Below, in pieces: positions 45,678-53,080 of a stretch of DNA of 64,000 nucleotides (positions are counted from its first letter, which is position 1; each line of letters begins with the position of its first letter). Below the pieces are notes generated by a model that was not told where the DNA came from, ran no database searches, and saw nothing but the letters and a program-made list of their open reading frames with translations. Source of the DNA: Actinomycetales bacterium (GTDB taxonomy: Bacteria; Actinomycetota; Actinomycetes; Mycobacteriales; Micromonosporaceae); the NCBI GenBank assembly GCA_002919305.1, contig PKFB01000009.1, forward strand, positions 1-64,000, read 5' to 3'. Made by a program: the position numbers and the translations under genes.

Positions 45678-46838
45678 TCAGGCTCCCCAGCCGGCTTGAG
45701 TGCCGCCCTGACGCTCTTGGATGATCTTCTCGGCGTACCCAGAACGTCGGTACGCCGCCAACGGGTCGGGATCGATGCCCATCTCCTCACGCAGCGAGGC
45801 CAGCAATGGACGCACATCCGTGTGGTAGGCGTCCATCAACACCTCGTTGGCGCCCAGCACGTCCCCGTTCTCCTGTGCCTGGCGCAACGCGTCCAAGTCG
45901 ACCAGCAGCGCCTTGGCGGTGGCCTCCTGAACGTTGAGCACGGAGCGGATCAGCGCCGGGATCTTCGGTTCGATGTTGTGGCACTGGTCGAGCATGAACG
46001 CCACGCTGGAGTTCACAGCGCCGGCCTTGACGATCTCCAGCATGATCCGGAAGAGCTGGAACGGATCGGCCGCGCCCACCATCAGGTCGTCGTCGGCGTA
46101 GAAGCGCGAGTTGAAGTGGAAACCGCCCAGCCGGCCAACCCGCAGCAGCACCGCCACGATGAACTCGATGTTGGTACCGGGCGCATGGTGTCCGGTGTCG
46201 ACCAGCACCTGGGCCCGCTCTCCCAACGCCAGGCAGTGGGCGTAGCTGGTGCCCCAGTCCGGGATGTCGGTGTGGTAGAAGGCGGGCTCGAACAGCTTGT
46301 ACTCCAGCAGCATCCGCATGCCGTCGGGCATCCGGTCGTAGACCTCGCGCAGCGCCTCGGCCAGACGGTCCTGACGGGCGATGAAGTCGTCCTGTCCGGG
46401 GTAGTTGGTGCCGTCGGCGAACCACAGCGACAGGATGTTCGACCCGGTCACCTCGGCGATCTGGATGCATTCCAGGATGTGATCGATTGCCTTACGGCGT
46501 ACCGCCGGGTCCGGGTTGCACACGCTGCCGAGGCGGTACTCGTTCTCCTGAAACACGTTCGGGTTGATCGCACCGATGGAGATGCCCAGCGATTCGGCGT
46601 GTCGCCGCAGGTCGGCGTAGTCATCCACCCGGTCCCAGGGGATGTGCAGAGCCACACTGGGCGCCACTCCAGTGAAACGGTGCACCACGGCGGCGTCCTC
46701 AAGCTTCTCGTACGCGTTACGCGGCACTCCGGGCTGGGGGAACACCTTGAACCGGGTGCCGGAGTTGCCGTAGGCCCACGAAGGCGTCTCGATCCGCTGT
46801 TCCCTCAGCGCCCTCTTCACCGCGTCGATGTCCGTCAT
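45678..46838 (-). CDS. rhaI: L-rhamnose isomerase (RhaI type)
   Basis: A 386-residue TIM-barrel isomerase converting L-rhamnose to L-rhamnulose, of the Pseudomonas stutzeri RhaI group rather than E. coli RhaA. Metal-site segments are visible: [20 protein letters not shown] (Glu), [13 protein letters not shown] (Asp/His), [14 protein letters not shown] (His/Asp). TGAGGTG precedes the ATG. It is transcribed separately from the downstream deoR operon, with its own promoter and operator, and diverges from rhaM. Confidence 0.93.
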   Translation of the reverse strand: MTDIDAVKRALREQRIETPSWAYGNSGTRFKVFPQPGVPRNAYEKLEDAAVVHRFTGVAPSVALHIPWDRVDDYADLRRHAESLGISIGAINPNVFQENEYRLGSVCNPDPAVRRKAIDHILECIQIAEVTGSNILSLWFADGTNYPGQDDFIARQDRLAEALREVYDRMPDGMRMLLEYKLFEPAFYHTDIPDWGTSYAHCLALGERAQVLVDTGHHAPGTNIEFIVAVLLRVGRLGGFHFNSRFYADDDLMVGAADPFQLFRIMLEIVKAGAVNSSVAFMLDQCHNIEPKIPALIRSVLNVQEATAKALLVDLDALRQAQENGDVLGANEVLMDAYHTDVRPLLASLREEMGIDPDPLAAYRRSGYAEKIIQERQGGTQAGWGA

Positions 46839-46866
46839 TGCTCACACCTCAGGTCGCCGCACAGTA

Positions 46867-46878
46867 TGAAACGTTTCA
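46867..46878. promoter_or_regulatory. Operator at the rhaI start site
   Basis: The perfect palindrome TGAAACGTTTCA begins right after the predicted start of rhaI transcription, about 30 bases before its ATG. The form is typical of LacI-family operators. Confidence 0.7.
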
Positions 46879-46885
46879 ATTTCGA

Positions 46886-46915
46886 ACCCTAGAGAGGTGC
46901 TCGTCACAGTGTCAA
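46886..46915 (-). promoter_or_regulatory. Predicted rhaI promoter
   Basis: Minus strand: -35 TTGACA (46915-46910), 18-base spacer, -10 TAGGGT (46891-46886). The start would fall near 46879, beside the operator. Confidence 0.7.
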
Positions 46916-46965
46916 GACGGCCAATCGCCTGATGACAGACCCGATGACAGTCCCGCGAACCTCTC

Positions 46966-46995
46966 TTGAATCCTTTCAATCGCGGCCCATAAGGT
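46966..46995 (+). promoter_or_regulatory. Predicted rhaM promoter with overlapping operator
   Basis: Plus strand: -35 TTGAAT (46966-46971), 18-base spacer, -10 TAAGGT (46990-46995). The sequence TGAATCCTTTCA (46967-46978), ten of twelve bases identical to the rhaI operator, overlaps the -35. The two operators are centred exactly 100 bp apart. Confidence 0.6.
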
Positions 46996-47027
46996 GATGA
47001 TCGCCGACGTCACGTCCGGAGGTCCCT

Positions 47028-47348
47028 ATGCAGCGGATCTGCTTCATCCTGCGGGTCAAGCCCGACCGGGTTGAGGAGTACCGTCAACGCCACGCCGAGG
47101 TCTGGCCCGAGATGCGCCAGGCACTGAGCGAATGCGGATGGCACAACTACTCGCTCTTCCTGCGGGATGACGGCACCCTCGTCGGCTACCTGGAGACCGA
47201 CGACTTCGAGGCGGCGCGGGCGAGAATGGCGGAGCGGGAGGTCAACGCTCGTTGGCAAGCGGAGATGGCTCCGTTCTTCGAATCGCTCGACGGACTTGAC
47301 CCTGACCAGGCGATGACGCCGCTGCCCGAGGTCTTCCACCTCGACTGA
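47028..47348 (+). CDS. rhaM: L-rhamnose mutarotase
   Basis: A 106-residue ferredoxin-like-fold mutarotase that interconverts the alpha and beta anomers of L-rhamnose. The family pattern is clear: RVKPDRVEEYRQRHAEVWPEM with catalytic His, GWHNYSLFLRDDG, and a terminal PLPEVFHLD. GGAGG is seven bases before the ATG. Divergent from rhaI with shared control. Confidence 0.95.
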   Translation: MQRICFILRVKPDRVEEYRQRHAEVWPEMRQALSECGWHNYSLFLRDDGTLVGYLETDDFEAARARMAEREVNARWQAEMAPFFESLDGLDPDQAMTPLPEVFHLD

Positions 47349-47778
47349 TCACACCACCCCACCAGCTCAGACGCCCCGCGCCCCGACGGACCACGTCAGG
47401 CACACCCGGCAGGCTGTGTAACGCGCACTCCAACCCAAGAGAACAGAACAAAACACATAAAGTAGTATCAACCGAGAGGAATCGCGTTTTTATATAACGA
47501 CAACACATGGAGTCGACTTCCTGGACCGCTTGGGCCTCACCCCTCTGTCAGGCGGCCCGAGCGTCGCGTGCAGCCACCGTCAGCCCTAAAGGCCGCAGGT
47601 GGCCGTGACTTCTTCGGGCCCATGCCCTCCCGAGACCGGGTAATTTTCGGCGTCACCCGCTTCGCCCGACGCTGTTGCGGGCGCCCGCACCATCGAGCGC
47701 ACGTGTAGTTGCGGTGCCTCGTACGCTTCCACGCGAATGGCCGTCCCATCTGCGCTGCCGATGTCCGGAAGGAGCACC
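47349..47778. other. Non-coding region with an AT-rich island
   Basis: 430 bases without a supported gene. An AT-rich island at about 47440-47510 (ending TTTTTATATAACGACAAC) contrasts with its surroundings. A perfect 14-bp palindrome TGCGGGCGCCCGCA lies at 47676-47689, about 90 bases before the next gene, and could be an operator. The rhaM transcript must end in this region, but no strong hairpin was assigned. Confidence 0.5.
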
Positions 47779-49368
47779 GTGACCCCTGATTACCCATCAT
47801 TCCGCAGTAGAGGCCTCGGCCCGCGCCGCCTGACGGCCCAGGTTCTCACCGTGGCCCTGCTGGTCACCGCAGCCGGTTGCAGCAGTGTGCCACCGGTCCA
47901 TTGGGTCTCCAACACCGCCCCGGACAGCTCGGGAAACCCCGACTACGCGGGTTCGCAGGAGATCGAGTGGACGGAGTGCCGGCATGAAGCCGCGCATGCC
48001 CTCGCGGGTTCTCCTCTCCCTTCCTCCATCGTTTACGAATGCGGGACCGTGCTGGTGCCCCAGGACTGGAACCAACCGGACAACGGCGAGACCTTCGAGA
48101 TCGTCCTGCTACGGGCTCGCTCGGAGGAGCAAGAGGACCGGATCGGCTCCCTGTTGGTCAACCCCGGGGGTCCGGGTGGCTCCGGGGTGGATATCGCGGC
48201 CTATCTGAGCACCACACTCTCTGACGAGATTCTCCGCCGTTTTGACATCGTGGGTTTCGATCCACGAGGCGTGATGCGTTCCTCACCGCTGGCGTGCATC
48301 CCCGACACCCTCAAAGACGAACTGATCGGGTTCGATCCCGACCCGGTGTCCCAGGATGAGTTCGACGAGTTTGTGCTCCTCAATGAGGTGGCGGCACAGG
48401 GGTGTGAACGCACATACGGCGCCACCCTGCGGCTGTACTCCACGGAGCAGACTGTCCGAGACATGGAGGCGATCCGCGCCGCGCTCGGTGATGAGAAGCT
48501 CACGTACCTGGGGTACTCCTACGGCACTCTGCTGGGCGCGGTGTACGCGCGCCTGTTCCCCGACCGGATCCGGGCCTTCGTCCTGGACGGAGCGGTGGAT
48601 CCGACGGTGAACGGCGTGATCGCCAGCGAGCGGCAAGCGGCCGGTTTCGAGCTCGCCTTCGACAACTTCGTCGCCTGGTGCCGGCAGGTGGGCCGCGCGG
48701 ACTGTGCGATCGGCCCGGATGCCCGCGCCACCGTTCAAGGGTTGCTGGACCGGGCCCGGCAAGACCCCGCAGTGGGGTACGACGGCCGGCAGGCGACCGC
48801 GGGCTGGGTCCTCAACCTGGTGATATCGACCCTGTACACCCAGGATTACTGGCCCTGGATGGCGCAGGCACTCGATGACCTCGACCGTGGTGATCCCACG
48901 CTGCTGTTCCAGATCGGCGACTACTTCGTGGGACGCGACCCTAACGGCACGTACGACAACTCCATGGAGATGTTGACCAACGTCAACTGTGTCGATGACG
49001 AAGAGTCGCCCACCGTCGAGCAGGTCCGGCAGCTGCAGGAGGAGTGGCGCCAGGAGTACCCGTTGTTCGGCGCCGCGCTCGCCATGTCGATCGTGGGATG
49101 CGCGGTCTGGCCCAACCTGCATGACCCGTACCCGGTCGGTGAGGCCGAGGGCGCGCCCCCGATCGTGGTCATCGGCACCCTGGGTGACCCGGCCACCCCA
49201 TACGAACAAGCGCCGGCGCTGGCCAATCTGCTCGGTACGGGTGTGCTGATCACCTATGAAGGCGAGGGGCACACCATCTATCCCGATTCCCCGTGCGTGA
49301 ACGAGGCGGTGAACCAGTACCTGCTGGAGCTGGAGCCTCCTGTCGACGGCCTGCGGTGCCCGGCCTGA
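47779..49368 (+). CDS. Tripeptidyl-aminopeptidase-like lipoprotein
   Basis: 529 residues, an alpha/beta-hydrolase peptidase of the Streptomyces Tap/SlpD-SlpE group that releases tripeptides outside the cell. Lipobox TAAGC (C34) follows a hydrophobic signal. Triad candidates: Ser in LGYSYGT, Asp in GTLGDPATP, His in EGEGHTIYP. The oxyanion region NPGGPGGSGVD is conserved. GTG at 47779 with GGAAGGAG is preferred over an ATG at 47737. Single gene closed by a terminator. Confidence 0.88.
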   Translation: MTPDYPSFRSRGLGPRRLTAQVLTVALLVTAAGCSSVPPVHWVSNTAPDSSGNPDYAGSQEIEWTECRHEAAHALAGSPLPSSIVYECGTVLVPQDWNQPDNGETFEIVLLRARSEEQEDRIGSLLVNPGGPGGSGVDIAAYLSTTLSDEILRRFDIVGFDPRGVMRSSPLACIPDTLKDELIGFDPDPVSQDEFDEFVLLNEVAAQGCERTYGATLRLYSTEQTVRDMEAIRAALGDEKLTYLGYSYGTLLGAVYARLFPDRIRAFVLDGAVDPTVNGVIASERQAAGFELAFDNFVAWCRQVGRADCAIGPDARATVQGLLDRARQDPAVGYDGRQATAGWVLNLVISTLYTQDYWPWMAQALDDLDRGDPTLLFQIGDYFVGRDPNGTYDNSMEMLTNVNCVDDEESPTVEQVRQLQEEWRQEYPLFGAALAMSIVGCAVWPNLHDPYPVGEAEGAPPIVVIGTLGDPATPYEQAPALANLLGTGVLITYEGEGHTIYPDSPCVNEAVNQYLLELEPPVDGLRCPA

Positions 49369-49418
49369 TGCGCCGACGCTCCGCGGGTCGCGCGCACCCG
49401 TGACGACCCCATGACGAC

Positions 49419-49461
49419 GGTGCGGTACGTCGGGCCCCTCCATACCCCGGCGTACCGCACC
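49419..49461. terminator. Convergent terminator
   Basis: GGTGCGGTACG / CGTACCGCACC, an 11-bp perfect stem with an inner CGGG/CCCG pairing, between the convergent peptidase and desaturase genes. Confidence 0.7.
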
Positions 49462-49501
49462 TGCCTACGCGTACCCTCTTCGGCACCGGCTGATGTCCAC
49501 C

Positions 49502-50590
49502 TCAAGCCGCCGGTGCTCCCTCACTGGCCTTAACGCCGACGCGCAGCTGCTCTCCCACGTGGTGGAGGTGGGTCAGCGCCTCTCGATAGGAGGCGATCAA
49601 CCCGGTCTCGTGGTAAGCGACGCCTCGCTCGGCGCAGTACTCCTTGACGATCGGACGCAGCTGCCGCAGCCGTGCCCGCGGCACGCTGGGGAATAGATGA
49701 TGCTCGATCTGGAAGTTCAGGCCTCCGAAGAGCACATCCAGCCAGCGGCCCCCGTAGACGTTCCGGGCGGTCAGCACCTGCCGACGCAGGTAGTCCAGTT
49801 TCTCCCCAGGCTGCAGCAGCGGCATGCCCTTATGGTTGGGCGCGAACGAGCAGCCCAGGTACAAACCGAATACACCCTGCAGCACCACCACGAACAGCAC
49901 CGCCTTCAGGGGTGAGAGCACCAGGAACGGCAGGCCGACATGAACCAGGGCGTACACCGCCAGGAAAAAGCCTTCCAGCCTCCGGTGAGGTATCCCCCGA
50001 TCCGTGATCACGGCGCGTGCGCTGGAGATGTGCAAGTGGATGCCCTCCAGCAGCAGTAGTGGGAAGAACAAGTACGCCTGCCAGCGGACCAGGAAACGCC
50101 CCAGACCCCGGTGCGCCTCGGCCTGCTCTGGGGTCCAGGCGATCACTCCCAGTCCAACGTCAGGGTCATGATCAAGATGGTTGGGATTGGCGTGGTGTCG
50201 GGTGTGCTTGTCCTGCCACCAGCCGTAGGTCAGGCCGATGAGCAAACTGCCCAGCGCCCCGGCCCGCTCGGCCGCGCGTCGGGAGCGAAACACCTGACGA
50301 TGCGCGATGTCATGCCCCAAGAAGGCGATCTGGGCACCGACAATGGCCAAACCGGCAGCCACCAGCAGCTGGTACCAGGAGTCACCCAGCAGGGCGAATG
50401 CGGTCCAGCCTGCGACGAACAGCCCCAATAAGACAGTGCTGAGGCCGATGTAGAACCCCGGAGTCGGCTCGAACAGTCCGGCTTGTCGTACCCGCCTGGA
50501 CAGGGCGGCGTAATCACTCCCGCGAACGTCGCCGTCGGCGTTTCTTCGGGTGGACGGAGCGGTGGTGGGATCGACCAACGACAACGTCAT
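49502..50590 (-). CDS. Membrane fatty-acid desaturase
   Basis: 362 residues with the three His boxes of acyl-CoA/acyl-lipid desaturases: HDIAHR (about 93), HTRHH (about 128) and QIEHH (about 293), plus four hydrophobic segments. It introduces a double bond into membrane fatty acids using a di-iron centre and an electron-transfer partner encoded elsewhere. Stand-alone gene, divergent from the phosphatase gene. The position of the double bond cannot be told from sequence. Confidence 0.88.
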   Translation of the reverse strand: MTLSLVDPTTAPSTRRNADGDVRGSDYAALSRRVRQAGLFEPTPGFYIGLSTVLLGLFVAGWTAFALLGDSWYQLLVAAGLAIVGAQIAFLGHDIAHRQVFRSRRAAERAGALGSLLIGLTYGWWQDKHTRHHANPNHLDHDPDVGLGVIAWTPEQAEAHRGLGRFLVRWQAYLFFPLLLLEGIHLHISSARAVITDRGIPHRRLEGFFLAVYALVHVGLPFLVLSPLKAVLFVVVLQGVFGLYLGCSFAPNHKGMPLLQPGEKLDYLRRQVLTARNVYGGRWLDVLFGGLNFQIEHHLFPSVPRARLRQLRPIVKEYCAERGVAYHETGLIASYREALTHLHHVGEQLRVGVKASEGAPAA

Positions 50591-50658
50591 CGCACGGTCC
50601 TCTCGTTACAAATCGAACATCCGACTTTGACGCTACGGAGCCCTCACCTCCGCTACGA

Positions 50659-50721
50659 GCCAGCTAGCCGCCCTATTGGGAGGCCAGCTAGCCGGCCTAT
50701 CGGGGGTAGGGTTAACCCCCG
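50659..50721. repeat. 24-bp tandem repeat plus inverted repeats
   Basis: Two imperfect 24-bp direct repeats (50659-50682 and 50683-50706), each with CCAGCTAGCCG, are followed at once by CGGGGG-N9-CCCCCG (50701-50721) containing GGGTTAACCC. A further CGGGTAAACCCG lies at about 50739-50750. All sit between the divergent desaturase and phosphatase genes and look like clustered regulator sites. Confidence 0.7.
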
Positions 50722-50878
50722 TCTCCCCACCACGTACCCGGGTAAACCCGAGCCTGACGGGGTATCCCCACACGCCGATACCTGTAGCGCGAGGTGGAGA
50801 CGGACAGGTCACCGCTCTGGGCCCGACGCTCGCCGTGGCGTGCCCCGATCCGCGTATCCGTCCAGCGGGAGGCGACAC

Positions 50879-52120
50879 ATGGTGACGGCGAGAAAAGCCA
50901 CCCCGGCTCAAGCGTCGGATCCCTGGTACGCGGTGATGCTGGAGCTGCTCCGCCGCGCGGAGCTGTGTCAGCCCGACGACCTGATCGCCATGGTCGATCA
51001 GGTGATCCACACGGTGGGGTTGGAGCTCACGGTCTACCTGATCGATTACGAACAGCAGGCGCTCCGGGCCATCCCAACCGACGGTGCTCCGTTCCCACCA
51101 CCCCTGCCGGTGGACACCACCATGGCGGGGCGCGCGTTCAGTCTGATACGCACGTTGGCTGGCCAGCCCACCGCGCACCGGGCAGGCCGGCTGTGGATCC
51201 CTTTGGTGGACGGATCCGAGCGACTCGGCGTTGTCGAACTGGCCCCCGCCGGGCGACCTCCGGGAGCACCCTCACCCGGGCCGCGTGATCAGTGTGAAAT
51301 GCTCGTCCACCTTCTCGGGCATTTGATCACGGCGAAGATGCCCTACGGGGACGTCTTTCACCAGATCCGACGTTCTCAACCCATGACGCCAGGCTCTGAG
51401 CTGCTGTTGCGGCTGGTGCCGCCTTTGACGTTCACCAGTGACCGCATGGTCATCTCGGCGATCATCGAACCGTGTTACGACTCCGGTGGGGATGCATTCG
51501 ACTACGCCGTCGACGGCTCCACCGTCCACATCGCGATCCTCGACGCGATGGGGAAAGGCTTGTCAGCGGGGGTGGCCAGCGCGGTGGCGTTGGCGGCCAT
51601 GCGCGCCACTCGACGGGCAGGCGGTGGCCTGTATGCCATGGGCCGCGCCATTGACACGGCCCTAGAGGAGCAGTTCCGGGAGCTGCGCTTCGTCACCGCT
51701 GTTCTCGCCGAGCTTCACCTGGAGACCGGCCTGCTGCGGTACATCAACGCCGGTCATCCGGCGCCGCTGTTGCTGCGCGATAAACATCTGGTCCGGACCC
51801 TGGACGCGGGGCGCCGTATGCCGTTGGGTTTCGACGACCCGAGCATCCAAGTAGCGGAGGACACGCTCCAGCCCGGTGACCGGCTGCTGTTTTACAGCGA
51901 TGGCGTCGTCGAAGCCCGCGATCCGGCGGGAGAGATGTTCGGGCTCACCCGGCTCATTGAGCTGGTCTCCCGGCAGATCCACGCCCAACAACCCGCGCCG
52001 GAGATCCTCCGCCGGTTATTCAACGCGGTGTTCGACCACCGCCGTGCCCTACCCGCCGACGACGCGACGTTGCTACTTCTGGACTGGTCCCGGGCCGCCG
52101 CGGAACGGGCCGTGCTGTGA
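50879..52120 (+). CDS. GAF-like sensor/PP2C (SpoIIE-RsbU) phosphatase
   Basis: 413 residues. The N-terminal part (about 18-160) looks like a GAF-type sensor. The C-terminal SpoIIE-like phosphatase (about 180-405) keeps the metal motifs YDSGGDAFDY and LDAMGKGLSAG, then NAGHPAPLLL, LLFYSDGVVEA and PADDATLLLLD. Such enzymes dephosphorylate anti-sigma-factor antagonists. No anti-sigma factor or antagonist is adjacent. The ATG at 50879 has GGGAGG; a longer in-frame extension from 50483 overlaps the desaturase and is rejected. Confidence 0.88.
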   Translation: MVTARKATPAQASDPWYAVMLELLRRAELCQPDDLIAMVDQVIHTVGLELTVYLIDYEQQALRAIPTDGAPFPPPLPVDTTMAGRAFSLIRTLAGQPTAHRAGRLWIPLVDGSERLGVVELAPAGRPPGAPSPGPRDQCEMLVHLLGHLITAKMPYGDVFHQIRRSQPMTPGSELLLRLVPPLTFTSDRMVISAIIEPCYDSGGDAFDYAVDGSTVHIAILDAMGKGLSAGVASAVALAAMRATRRAGGGLYAMGRAIDTALEEQFRELRFVTAVLAELHLETGLLRYINAGHPAPLLLRDKHLVRTLDAGRRMPLGFDDPSIQVAEDTLQPGDRLLFYSDGVVEARDPAGEMFGLTRLIELVSRQIHAQQPAPEILRRLFNAVFDHRRALPADDATLLLLDWSRAAAERAVL

Positions 52121-52129
52121 CCCAGCCGC

Positions 52130-52156
52130 GCCCACGCCGCACGGCGGGCGGTGGGC
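52130..52156. terminator. Possible convergent terminator
   Basis: GCCCAC-GCCG pairs with CGGC-bulge-GTGGGC between convergent genes. An imperfect stem. Confidence 0.4.
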
Positions 52157-52192
52157 TTCGCGTGGGGTACGCCGGTACGCCCGCGGGGCGGC

Positions 52193-52960
52193 TCAGCCGG
52201 CTTGGGCGGCCATCAAAGCCGCGCCGATAATGCCGGCCTCGTTCCGCAGGGCCGCCGGCACCACCGGGGTCCGGGTCTGGATCAGGGGCAAGAACTTGTC
52301 GGCGCGTTTACTCACGCCCCCGCCGATGATGAACAGCTCGGGCTGGAGCAGGTCCTCCACGTGGCGCAGATACCGCTGGACCCGCTGCGCCCACTCGGGC
52401 CAGGTGAGGCCTTCCCGTTCCCGGGCCAGCTCGGAGGCGCGGTGCTCGGCGTCTGTCCCGTCCAGCTCCAGATGCCCCAGCTCCGTGTTGGGCAGTAACT
52501 TCCCGTCCAGGAACACGGCGCTGCCGATGCCGGTCCCTAACGTCAGGACGATGACCACCCCGGAGCGGCCCCGACCAGCGCCGAAGGTGACCTCGGCGAC
52601 CCCGGCGGCGTCGGCGTCGTTGACGACGGTCACCGGGCATCCGACCACCTCGGCGAACCGCTCGGGCGCGACCACATCCACCCATGACGGGTGCATATTG
52701 GCCGCTGTTCTGATGACGCCCCCGGTCACCACCCCGGGGAATGTGACGCCGATCCGGTCGGCCGGCCCACAGTGCCGAGCCACCTCGCCCACCACCGCCG
52801 TCACGCTGTCGACATCGGCCGGACGCGGGGTTTCCAGGCGGTACCGCGCGCGTGTGAGCTTCCCCGCGACCGGGTCCACCGGCGCACCCTTGATACCGGT
52901 TCCCCCGATATCGATCCCTACGATCGTGGCCCCGTCCGCGTCGACACCTGGCTCGCTCAC
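52193..52960 (-). CDS. ppgK: Polyphosphate-glucokinase-type ROK kinase
   Basis: 255 residues. GIDIGGTGIKGAPVD with a following TP-rich strand is the hallmark of polyphosphate glucokinases. VVNDADAAGVAEV (catalytic Asp), LTLGTGIGSAVFLDGKL and LGHLELDG complete the pattern. These enzymes phosphorylate glucose, and in some relatives mannose, with polyphosphate or ATP. The GTG at 52960 with GAGGGGG is preferred over an ATG at 53023. Next to beta-mannosidase, it is well placed to phosphorylate released mannose or glucose. The classic ROK zinc motif is absent, as usual for this branch. Confidence 0.85.
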   Translation of the reverse strand: MSEPGVDADGATIVGIDIGGTGIKGAPVDPVAGKLTRARYRLETPRPADVDSVTAVVGEVARHCGPADRIGVTFPGVVTGGVIRTAANMHPSWVDVVAPERFAEVVGCPVTVVNDADAAGVAEVTFGAGRGRSGVVIVLTLGTGIGSAVFLDGKLLPNTELGHLELDGTDAEHRASELAREREGLTWPEWAQRVQRYLRHVEDLLQPELFIIGGGVSKRADKFLPLIQTRTPVVPAALRNEAGIIGAALMAAQAG

Positions 52961-53080
52961 CTCGGCCCCCTCAGAACGCGTCTTCTCCTGCCCGGACAGC
53001 CTAGACGGCTGGCCGCGTACCAACCTGTCGGTACGCGGCCTGAGCTGCGGTGATCCGTCGTCGCCGGCCCACGGCGCCCC

